Position numbers and translations under genes: made by a program. This document shows positions 25,267 through 32,518 of a stretch of 64,000 nt of DNA, piece after piece. Each line of letters starts with the position of its first letter. The stretch's first letter is position 1. Below the pieces are notes generated by a model. It did not search any database. It saw only the letters and a program-made list of their open reading frames with translations, and was not told where the DNA came from. This DNA is from Clavibacter sp. B3I6 (GTDB lineage Bacteria; Actinomycetota; Actinomycetes; Actinomycetales; Microbacteriaceae), in NCBI RefSeq assembly GCF_030816895.1, contig NZ_JAUSYL010000001.1:496001-560000 (forward strand), read 5' to 3'.

Positions 25267-26652
25267 TCAGGCGCCGACGAGCTGCCCCGCGAGGTAGCCG
25301 ACGAGCTCGTCGAGCGGGATGCGCTCCTGCGCCATCGTGTCGCGCTCGCGCACGGTGACGGCCTGGTCGTCGAGCGTGTCGAAGTCCACCGTGACGCAGA
25401 ACGGCGTCCCGATCTCGTCCTGGCGGCGGTAGCGGCGGCCGATGGCCCCCGCGTCGTCGAACTCGATGTTCCACACCTTGCGGAGCTCCGCGGCGAGCTC
25501 GCGCGCGACGGGCGAGAGCCGCTCGTTGCGCGACAGCGGCAGCACGGCCACCTTGACGGGCGCGAGACGGCGGTCGAGGCGGAGGACCGTGCGCTTGTCG
25601 ACGCCGCCCTTCGCGTTCGGGGCTTCGTCCTCGTGGTAGGCGTCCACCAGGAACGCCATCATCGAGCGCGTGAGGCCTGCCGCGGGCTCGATGACGTACG
25701 GGATCCAGCGCTCGTTCTTCGTCTGGTCGAAGTAGGAGAGGTCGGTGCCGGACGCCTCCGAGTGCGTGCGGAGGTCGTAGTCGGTGCGGTTCGCGATGCC
25801 CTCGAGCTCGCCCCACGCGCCGCCCGTGAAGCCGAAGCGGTACTCGATGTCGACGGTGCGGGTGGAGTAGTGCGACAGCTTCTCCTGCGGGTGCTCGAAG
25901 AGGCGCAGGTTCTCGGGGTCGATGCCCAGGTCGATGTACCAGGCGTAGCGCTGGTCGATCCAGTACTGGTGCCACTCCGCGTCGGTGCCGGGCTCGACGA
26001 AGAACTCCATCTCCATCTGCTCGAACTCGCGGGTCCGGAAGATCCAGTTCTGCGGCGTGATCTCGTTGCGGAAGCTCTTGCCGATCTGGCCGATGCCGAA
26101 CGGCGGCTTCTGGCGGGCCGCGCTCAGGACGTTCGCGAAGTTCACGAAGATGCCCTGCGCGGTCTCGGGGCGGAGGTAGTGCATGCCCTCCTGGTTGTCG
26201 ACCGGGCCGAGGAAGGTCTTGAGGAGGCCGGAGAAGTTCTGCGGCTCGGTCCAGGAGCCGGGCTGGCCGGTGTCGGGGTCGTTGACGTCGGCGAGGCCGT
26301 TGACGGGCGGGTGGCCGTGCTTGGCCTCGTAGGCCTCGAGGAGGTGGTCGGCCCGGTAGCGCTTGTGGGTGTGGAGGGACTCGACCAGCGGGTCGCTGAA
26401 GACCTCGACGTGGCCGGACGCCTCCCACACGCGGCGGGGCAGGATGACCGAGGAGTCGAGGCCGACGACGTCGTCGCGGCCGTTGACCATCGTCTGCCAC
26501 CACTGGCGCTTGATGTTCTCCTTCAGCGCCACGCCGAGCGGCCCGTAGTCCCACGCGGAGCGGGAGCCGCCGTAGATCTCACCCGCCTGGAAGACGAACC
26601 CGCGCCGCTTGGCGAGGTTGATGACCGGGTCGAGACGCGAGGGGGTTGCCAC
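25267..26652 (-). CDS. glyS: Glycyl-tRNA synthetase (alpha2 type)
   Basis: 461 residues, class II synthetase of the single-chain dimeric kind. FQAGEIYGGSRSAWDYGPLG near the start, RNEITPQNWIFRTREFEQ (motif 2) and EPAAGLTRSMMAF (motif 3) give the active site. The C-terminal anticodon-binding domain starts around RRLAPVKVAVLPLSRN. Start ATG at 26652. No T-box-like leader is evident in the 111 bases upstream. Confidence 0.96.
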   Translation of the reverse strand: MATPSRLDPVINLAKRRGFVFQAGEIYGGSRSAWDYGPLGVALKENIKRQWWQTMVNGRDDVVGLDSSVILPRRVWEASGHVEVFSDPLVESLHTHKRYRADHLLEAYEAKHGHPPVNGLADVNDPDTGQPGSWTEPQNFSGLLKTFLGPVDNQEGMHYLRPETAQGIFVNFANVLSAARQKPPFGIGQIGKSFRNEITPQNWIFRTREFEQMEMEFFVEPGTDAEWHQYWIDQRYAWYIDLGIDPENLRLFEHPQEKLSHYSTRTVDIEYRFGFTGGAWGELEGIANRTDYDLRTHSEASGTDLSYFDQTKNERWIPYVIEPAAGLTRSMMAFLVDAYHEDEAPNAKGGVDKRTVLRLDRRLAPVKVAVLPLSRNERLSPVARELAAELRKVWNIEFDDAGAIGRRYRRQDEIGTPFCVTVDFDTLDDQAVTVRERDTMAQERIPLDELVGYLAGQLVGA

Positions 26653-26763
26653 GATTGCTCCAAGGGATGGGCCGGACTGGGTGCCCGGTCGGCGGACGGC
26701 GACCGGTGGGCGGATGCCGGGGGTCGCCGGGAAAGGCGGCCCCCAGTCTACGGGCGGGTCCGC

Positions 26764-27873
26764 TCAGTCCTCGTCGTCGCCGACGGTGCGGCGGTGGGCG
26801 AGCTCGACGATGCGGACGGTCTCGAGGGACGCGCGCGGCTCGACGGGGACCTGCCCGCGGCCCCGCACGGCCTCGGCCATCACGGCGTAGAAGTCGGCGT
26901 AGCGGCCTCGCTCGGTCGGGATCCGCTCCCCCGCCGGGTCGCCGGACGCCTCGACGAGCGTGCCCCACTCGGACTCGGGCGCCTCGCCGAAGCCGGGGTC
27001 GGCGGGAGACGCGCCGTCCTTCAGCAGCGGCTCCTGCGGGTCGAGCCCGTGCACGGCGTACGCGCCCCCGGTGCCGAGGACGCGGAAGCGGGGGCCGGCC
27101 AGCGCGGCGACGCGGCTGACGGTGATGTGCGACTGCACGCCCGACTCGTGCAGCAGCGAGTAGAAGGCGTCGTCGTCGCTCGCGGATCCCTCGCGCACGG
27201 TCGCGAGCTCGGCCGCGAAGTCGACGACGGGGCCGAAGAGCTCGAGGGCCTGGTCGATGAGGTGGCTGCCGAGGTCGTAGGAGATCCCGGCGGCGTCGGC
27301 CGGCGTCTCGCGGTCCTGCCAGCGGTCGCGCACGGGTCCGCCCCAGCGCTCGAAGGTCGACTCGAAGCGGTGGACCTCGCCGAGGCGGCCGGACTCGATG
27401 AGCGCGCGGACCGTGAGGAAGTCGCCGTCGAGGCGCCGGTTCTGGAACACGGAGAACGGGAGCCCGAGCGCCTCGGCGCGCTCGATGAGCATGAGCCCCT
27501 CGTCGACGGTCGCGACGAACGGCTTGTCCATCACCACGGCCAGACGCGCGTCGAGCGCCTGCAGCCCCTGGCGGAGGTGCGCGGACGCGGGCGACGCGAT
27601 GACGACCATGTCGAGCTCGCCGGAGCGGGCGAACAGCTCGTCGGCGGTCGCGACGACGTCCGCGCCGGGGTGGCGCTCCCGCACCTGCGCCTGGCGGTCG
27701 GCGTCGGAGGTCGAGACGAGCGCGATCCGGTACTCGGGGCTCGCCTGCAGGAACGGCGCGTGGAAGACGCGGCCGGCGAGGCCGTAGCCCACGATCCCGA
27801 CGCGGATGGGCGCGTCGGCGCCGGAGGTCGATGCGGCGGCGGAGGGACGGGGCGCGGTCTCGGGTGTGCTCAC
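26764..27873 (-). CDS. Gfo/Idh/MocA-family oxidoreductase
   Basis: 369-residue NAD(P)-dependent dehydrogenase. The N-terminal Rossmann fold has VGIVGYGLAGRVFHAPF (residue 25 on), then VIASPASAHLRQG and VVMDKPFVATVDEG; the DKP replaces the usual EKP, still with the conserved lysine. A C-terminal alpha/beta domain binds a sugar or cyclitol substrate, not identifiable here. It starts at a GTG at 27873, 10 bases after the uppS stop. Confidence 0.87.
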   Translation of the reverse strand: MSTPETAPRPSAAASTSGADAPIRVGIVGYGLAGRVFHAPFLQASPEYRIALVSTSDADRQAQVRERHPGADVVATADELFARSGELDMVVIASPASAHLRQGLQALDARLAVVMDKPFVATVDEGLMLIERAEALGLPFSVFQNRRLDGDFLTVRALIESGRLGEVHRFESTFERWGGPVRDRWQDRETPADAAGISYDLGSHLIDQALELFGPVVDFAAELATVREGSASDDDAFYSLLHESGVQSHITVSRVAALAGPRFRVLGTGGAYAVHGLDPQEPLLKDGASPADPGFGEAPESEWGTLVEASGDPAGERIPTERGRYADFYAVMAEAVRGRGQVPVEPRASLETVRIVELAHRRTVGDDED

Positions 27874-27883
27874 GTCCCCGATG

Positions 27884-28750
27884 CTACTGAGGGGCGGCCG
27901 CCGGGTCGCCCGCGGCGGTGCCGTCCGGGTCCTCCGCGGACCCCTCGTCGGCGTCGCCCGCGTGCGCGTCCACCGCGCCGCCGAACCGGCGGTCGCGGTG
28001 CACGTAGCTCTCGACCGCGTCCCAGAGGTCCTTCCGCCGGAAGTCCGGCCAGAGCCGGTCGAGGAATACCATCTCGGCGTACGCGGACTGCCAGAGCAGG
28101 AAGTTGCTCGTGCGCTGCTCGCCGGAGCTGCGGATGAAGAGGTCGACGTCGGGGACGTCCGGCAGGTAGAGGTAGCGCTGGATGGTGCGCTCGTCGACGC
28201 GCGAGGCCTTGAGCCGCCCGGCGTCCACGTCCTCGGCGATGCGCTTCACGGCGTCGCCGATCTCGGTCCGGCCGCCGTAGTTGATGCACATGGTGAGCGT
28301 CATCCCGGTGTTGTGCTTCGTCATCTCCTCGGCCACCTGCAGGTCGTCGATGACGCTGCGCCACAGGCGCGGGCGTCGGCCGGCCCAGCGGATCCGCACG
28401 TTCCAGGCGTTCAGCTGGTCGCGGCGGCGGTGTATCACGTCGCGGTTGAAGCCCATCAGGAACCGGACCTCGGCGGGCGACCGCTTCCAGTTCTCGGTCG
28501 AGAACGCGTACACGGACAGGTGCGTGGCGCCGAGCTGCACGGCGCCGGCCACGGTGTCGAACCACGCCTCCTCGCCCGCCTGGTGGCCGGCGGTGCGCGG
28601 GAGGCCGCGCTGGTTCGCCCAGCGGCCGTTGCCGTCCATCACGACCGCGATGTGCTTCGGCACGAGGTCGGCCGGGATCGCGGGCGGCTGCTCCCCCGTC
28701 CAGTCGAGCGGCAGGTCGGTCCGGCCGGGGACCTCGGGGCGTCGGCTCAT
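27884..28750 (-). CDS. uppS: Polyprenyl (di)phosphate synthase, cis-prenyltransferase
   Basis: 288 residues. It condenses isopentenyl diphosphate in cis to build the lipid carrier for cell-wall synthesis. VVMDGNGRWANQRGLPR holds the catalytic Asp and diphosphate-binding residues, AFSTENWKRS the next conserved block, and DLFIRSSGEQRTSNFLLWQ the C-terminal signature. The ATG at 28750 overlaps the recO stop (ATGA). The tail after residue 255 is acidic and probably disordered. Confidence 0.94.
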   Translation of the reverse strand: MSRRPEVPGRTDLPLDWTGEQPPAIPADLVPKHIAVVMDGNGRWANQRGLPRTAGHQAGEEAWFDTVAGAVQLGATHLSVYAFSTENWKRSPAEVRFLMGFNRDVIHRRRDQLNAWNVRIRWAGRRPRLWRSVIDDLQVAEEMTKHNTGMTLTMCINYGGRTEIGDAVKRIAEDVDAGRLKASRVDERTIQRYLYLPDVPDVDLFIRSSGEQRTSNFLLWQSAYAEMVFLDRLWPDFRRKDLWDAVESYVHRDRRFGGAVDAHAGDADEGSAEDPDGTAAGDPAAAPQ

Positions 28751-29679
28751 GGGGTCGTCTCCTGTGCTCGGGGGCGGTCGGCGGTCGTGTCGTCCGGGTC
28801 CGGGTCCGCGGACGGGTCCGCGTCGCGCGGGGTGGCCCGCACGACGGACGCGGTCGCGGCGGCGAGGGCCGCGGCGGGATCCGGATCCCGGGCGTCGAGG
28901 TCGGGCGCGTCGAGCGGCACGGGCTGCTCGGTCGCCGGGAGCAGCTGCCGCGCGTCGCTGCGGTCGACGAGGCCGAGCGAGCGGATCCCCCGGTCGAGGT
29001 GCCACTGCGCGTACGCCGCCACGACGCCGCTGGCACGCGCCTGCGAGCGGAGCGTGGCCGCCTCGGCGTGCCGCCAGTCGCCCGTGAGGAGGGCCGAGAG
29101 GAGCGCGAGCGTGTCGGGATCCAGCCGCGGGGACCCGGGCGGGGCGGCCGCGTCGGCGACCACGCCGCCGAGCTGCACGACGAACGCCGAGTGCGGGCCG
29201 GGCGCGCCCGTCACCGCGCAGTCCTGGAAGCTCGGCGCCCACCCGGCCATCGAGAGGCTCCGGAGCAGGTACGAGTCGAGGGTGAGGCTCGCGCCGTGCT
29301 CGCGGCGGCTGAGCGAGCGCAGCGCGCCGACGAGGAGGAGGTACTGCTGGAGCGACCCCTCGTCCTCGGTGACGCGGTCGGCCGTCTCGACCATGGCGCT
29401 GGCGGCCGTGTAGCTGCCGTAGTCGCTCGCGATGAGGGCGCCGTACGACGCGATGGACTCGGCCTGCGTGATGATGTCGAGGGTCCGGCCCTCGAAGAAC
29501 TGCGCGTCCGCCACCATGAACGGCTCGAGCCGGGCGCCGAACTTCGACTGCGTCCGGCGCACGCCCTTCGCGACGGCGCGGATCTTGCCGTGCTGCCGGG
29601 AGAGCATCGTCACGATCCGGTCCGCCTCGCCCAGCTTGTGGGTGCGCAGGACGACGATCTCGTCACGGTAGAGGGGCAC
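28747..29679 (-). CDS. recO: DNA repair protein RecO
   Basis: 310 residues. RecO helps load RecA and anneals strands in the RecFOR pathway. The N-terminal OB fold is typical (LYRDEIVVLRTHKLGEADRIV, then KGVRRTQSKFG), and the helical C-terminal half holds APSFQDCAVTGAPG where other RecO proteins have a zinc site. The cysteines of that site are mostly gone. A long acidic tail follows residue 255. It starts at a GTG at 29679 and is coupled to uppS. Confidence 0.92.
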   Translation of the reverse strand: MPLYRDEIVVLRTHKLGEADRIVTMLSRQHGKIRAVAKGVRRTQSKFGARLEPFMVADAQFFEGRTLDIITQAESIASYGALIASDYGSYTAASAMVETADRVTEDEGSLQQYLLLVGALRSLSRREHGASLTLDSYLLRSLSMAGWAPSFQDCAVTGAPGPHSAFVVQLGGVVADAAAPPGSPRLDPDTLALLSALLTGDWRHAEAATLRSQARASGVVAAYAQWHLDRGIRSLGLVDRSDARQLLPATEQPVPLDAPDLDARDPDPAAALAAATASVVRATPRDADPSADPDPDDTTADRPRAQETTP

Positions 29680-29795
29680 CCGTCGATTATCCGCCCCGCG
29701 TGCGACCTCCCCCGCCGCCGCGCGGGCCGCCGACGGGCCGTGCGGACGTCACGCGGGCCGGACCGCGGGGCGCCCTGTGCTATCAAGGGGAGGCC

Positions 29796-30473
29796 ATGGA
29801 TCCCGTCCCCCTCACCATCCCGCTCTGGGCGGACCTCCTGGCGGTCAGCATCGGCAGCCTGCAGGGCGCCATGTTCGCGGCGGGCTTCCGCGACCGGCGG
29901 CTCGACCTCCTCGGCGTCGCCATCATCGGCACGGCGACCGGACTCGGCGGCGGCCTCCTCCGTGACGTGTTCCTCGACGTCACGCCCGCCGCGCTCTCCA
30001 GCAACTGGCTCATGCTCGTCGCCGTGGCCGCCGCGCTCGGGGGCATGCTGCTCGAGCGGATCTTCACGCGCCTCGACGTCGTCATCACCGTGCTCGACGC
30101 GCTCACCATCGGCCTCTTCTGCGCCATCGGCACCTCGAAGGCCCTCGCGGCGGGCGTGCCGGAGGTGCCCGCGGTCTTCATCGGCGTGGTCTCGGCCGTG
30201 GGCGGCTCGTTCGTCCGCGACCTGCTGCTCAACCTGCCCATCGCGATGATGCACGTGGGCTCGCTCTACGCGGTCGCGGCGCTCGTCGGCGCGGTCATCG
30301 TGGTGGCGCTGGCGGCGTTCGGCATCCCCATGTGGGTCGCGGCCATCGTCTGCGTCGCCGTGACCGCCACCACGCGGCTGCTCGCGGTGCGCTTCGGCTG
30401 GAGCCTGCCGGAGCAGCGGGCGCTCAGCCGGCTGCGGTTCACGGCGCTCCGTCGGCCGCGCCCGCGGCGCTGA
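29796..30473 (+). CDS. TRIC/UPF0126-family membrane protein
   Basis: 225 residues with about seven hydrophobic spans. The two internally repeated motifs of the family are present: GTATGLGGGLLRDVFL and VSAVGGSFVRDLLLN, with TIGLFCAIGTSKAL between them. Relatives are trimeric cation channels or, in some bacteria, glycine transporters. The ATG at 29796 follows AAGGGGAGG, an excellent ribosome site. The C-terminus is basic (LRRPRPRR). Confidence 0.88.
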   Translation: MDPVPLTIPLWADLLAVSIGSLQGAMFAAGFRDRRLDLLGVAIIGTATGLGGGLLRDVFLDVTPAALSSNWLMLVAVAAALGGMLLERIFTRLDVVITVLDALTIGLFCAIGTSKALAAGVPEVPAVFIGVVSAVGGSFVRDLLLNLPIAMMHVGSLYAVAALVGAVIVVALAAFGIPMWVAAIVCVAVTATTRLLAVRFGWSLPEQRALSRLRFTALRRPRPRR

Positions 30474-30529
30474 CCGGCCGGACCGCCGCGCGCCGAGCAC
30501 CGCCCGCCGCCCGAGTCGCGCACGCGCGC

Positions 30530-30559
30530 CGACGGCCGGGCGTCGCCGCCCGGCCGTCG
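30530..30559. terminator. Bidirectional hairpin between TRIC gene and leuA
   Basis: A 13-bp perfect stem (core GACGGCCGGGCG and complement) around TCGC lies between the convergent stops at 30473 and 30579 and could end both transcripts. Confidence 0.7.
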
Positions 30560-30578
30560 TCGATGTCGTGCGGCGGGA

Positions 30579-32345
30579 TCAGACCGCGACGGGCTCCGGC
30601 GTGCGGACGCCCCGGCGGATCGCCCGGTTGACGCCCGAGACGATCGCCTCGAGCGACGCCGTCGAGCTGTCCTCGTCGATGCCGACGCCCCAGAGGCGCA
30701 CGCCGTCGACCTCGAGCTCGATGTAGGACGCGGCCCGCGCGTCGCCGCTCGCGCTCAGCGCGTGCTCCACGTAGTCGAGCAGCCGGACGTCGACGCCCTG
30801 GTCGGCGAGCACCTGCAGGAACGCGGCGATCGGGCCGTTGCCGGACGCCTCGGCACCGCGCACCTCGTCGCCGTCGCGGAGCTCGACCTGGAGGGAGACG
30901 GTCCCGCCCATGTCGCTCGACGTGCGCGTGGAGGTGAGCTCGAAGCGGCCCCACTTGTCCTCGACGCGGTCGAGCGGCGCGGGCAGGTACTCGTCCTGGA
31001 AGATCGACCAGATCTGCGCGCTCGTGACCTCGCCGCCCTCGGCGTCGGTCTTGGTCTGCACGACGCCGGAGAACTCGATCTGCAGGCGGCGCGGCAGGTC
31101 GAGCGCGTGGTCGGCCTTGAGCAGGTACGCGACGCCGCCCTTGCCGGACTGCGAGTTGACACGGATCACGGCCTCGTAGGAGCGGCCGAGGTCCTGCGGG
31201 TCGACCGGCAGGTACGGCACGGCCCACGGGATGTCGTCGACCGTGACGCCCTGCGCGGCCGCGTCGGCGGCCATCGCCTCGAAGCCCTTCTTGATGGCGT
31301 CCTGGTGCGATCCGCTGAAGGCCGTGTACACGAGGTCGCCGGCCCACGGGCTCCGCTCGGGCACGGCCAGCTGGTTGCAGTGCTCCGCGGTGCGCTTGAT
31401 GGCGTCGAGGTCGCTGAAGTCGATCTCGGGGTCGATGCCCTGCGTGAAGAGGTTGATGCCGAGGGCGACGAGGTCGACGTTGCCGGTCCGCTCGCCGTTG
31501 CCGAACAGGCAGCCCTCGATGCGGTCGGCGCCGGCCAGGTAGCCGAGCTCCGCGGCGGCGACGGCGGTGCCGCGGTCGTTGTGCGGGTGCAGCGACACGA
31601 TGACCTCGTCGCGGCGGTCGAGGTGGCGGCACATCCACTCGATGGAGTCGGCGTAGACGTTCGGGGTCGCCATCTCGACGGTCGCGGGCAGGTTGATGAT
31701 GACCTTGCGCTCCGGGCTCGGGTCGAGCACCTCGATCACGCGGTTGCAGATCTCGGCGGCGAACTCGAGCTCGGTGCCCGTGTAGCTCTCGGGCGAGTAC
31801 TCGTAGTAGACGTCGACGTCCGGGATGGTCTCCTCGTACCGCTTGCACAGCCGGGCGCCCTCGAGCGCGATGTCGATGATCCCCTGGCGGTCCGTGCGGA
31901 ACACGACGTCGCGCTGCAGCACGCTCGTGGAGTTGTAGAGGTGAACGATGGCCTGCCTCGCGCCGCGGATCGACTCGTAGGTGCGGGCGATGAGGTGCTC
32001 GCGCGCCTGCGTGAGGACCTGGATCGTCACGTCCTCGGGGATCGCGTCCTCCTCGATGAGGCTGCGCACGAAGTCGAAGTCGGTCTGGCTCGCCGACGGG
32101 AAGCCGACCTCGATCTCCTTGTAGCCCATGCGCACCAGCAGGTCGAACATGATGCGCTTGCGCTCGGGGCTCATCGGGTCGATGAGCGCCTGGTTGCCGT
32201 CGCGGAGGTCGACCGCGCACCAGCGCGGCGCCTCGGTGATCCGGCGGGTGGGCCAGGTGCGGTCCGGCAGGTCCACGGCGATCTGCTCGTGGAACGGGCG
32301 GTACTTGTGGATCGGCATCCCGCTGGGGGTCTGCGTGTTCTTCAT
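30579..32345 (-). CDS. leuA: 2-isopropylmalate synthase
   Basis: 588 residues. It condenses acetyl-CoA with 2-oxoisovalerate, the first committed step of leucine biosynthesis. AVDLRDGNQALIDPM holds the first metal-binding Asp, VSLHPHNDRGTAV the HxH pair, and LFGNGERTGNVDL the conserved glycine-rich block. The C-terminal LeuA regulatory domain (about 440-580) is complete, so leucine feedback is expected. The ATG at 32345 has GAGGAG 6 bases upstream, but that site can be paired in a leader stem. Confidence 0.96.
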   Translation of the reverse strand: MKNTQTPSGMPIHKYRPFHEQIAVDLPDRTWPTRRITEAPRWCAVDLRDGNQALIDPMSPERKRIMFDLLVRMGYKEIEVGFPSASQTDFDFVRSLIEEDAIPEDVTIQVLTQAREHLIARTYESIRGARQAIVHLYNSTSVLQRDVVFRTDRQGIIDIALEGARLCKRYEETIPDVDVYYEYSPESYTGTELEFAAEICNRVIEVLDPSPERKVIINLPATVEMATPNVYADSIEWMCRHLDRRDEVIVSLHPHNDRGTAVAAAELGYLAGADRIEGCLFGNGERTGNVDLVALGINLFTQGIDPEIDFSDLDAIKRTAEHCNQLAVPERSPWAGDLVYTAFSGSHQDAIKKGFEAMAADAAAQGVTVDDIPWAVPYLPVDPQDLGRSYEAVIRVNSQSGKGGVAYLLKADHALDLPRRLQIEFSGVVQTKTDAEGGEVTSAQIWSIFQDEYLPAPLDRVEDKWGRFELTSTRTSSDMGGTVSLQVELRDGDEVRGAEASGNGPIAAFLQVLADQGVDVRLLDYVEHALSASGDARAASYIELEVDGVRLWGVGIDEDSSTASLEAIVSGVNRAIRRGVRTPEPVAV

Positions 32346-32351
32346 GGTCGT

Positions 32352-32399
32352 CTCCTCGTCGATGTCGGGTCAGCCGTGACGGGACTCCGCGACGAGGAG
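32352..32399 (-). promoter_or_regulatory. Ribosome-site-sequestering stem in the leuA leader
   Basis: In the transcript CTCCTCGTCG (from 32399-32390) can pair with CGACGAGGAG (32361-32352), which contains the leuA ribosome-binding site. This 10-bp stem begins 7 bases after the leader-peptide stop, so ribosome position on the leader could decide whether it forms. Confidence 0.6.
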
Positions 32400-32406
32400 G
32401 GCCGGA

Positions 32407-32451
32407 TCAGGCCTCGCCGCGGCGACTAAGGAGGAGGCGGCCGGACTGCAT
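32407..32451 (-). CDS. leuL: leuA leader peptide (leucine attenuator)
   Basis: A 14-residue ORF, MQSGRLLLSRRGEA, with three consecutive leucine codons (CTC CTC CTT, 32436-32428). The ATG at 32451 has GGTGAG close upstream. Leader peptides with leucine runs before leuA have been predicted in many actinobacteria. It would sense charged tRNA-Leu through ribosome stalling. Confidence 0.75.
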   Translation of the reverse strand: MQSGRLLLSRRGEA

Positions 32452-32518
32452 GCTCACCACGGTACACCGGCCCCGCGCGTGCCCGCACCGCGGACGGCCC
32501 GCGGATGCGGCCCCCGGA

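Noticed and set aside
26653..26763. T-box or other riboswitch upstream of glyS
   Set aside because: No T-box sequence or specifier-like stem is visible, and glyS T-boxes are not expected in this group.
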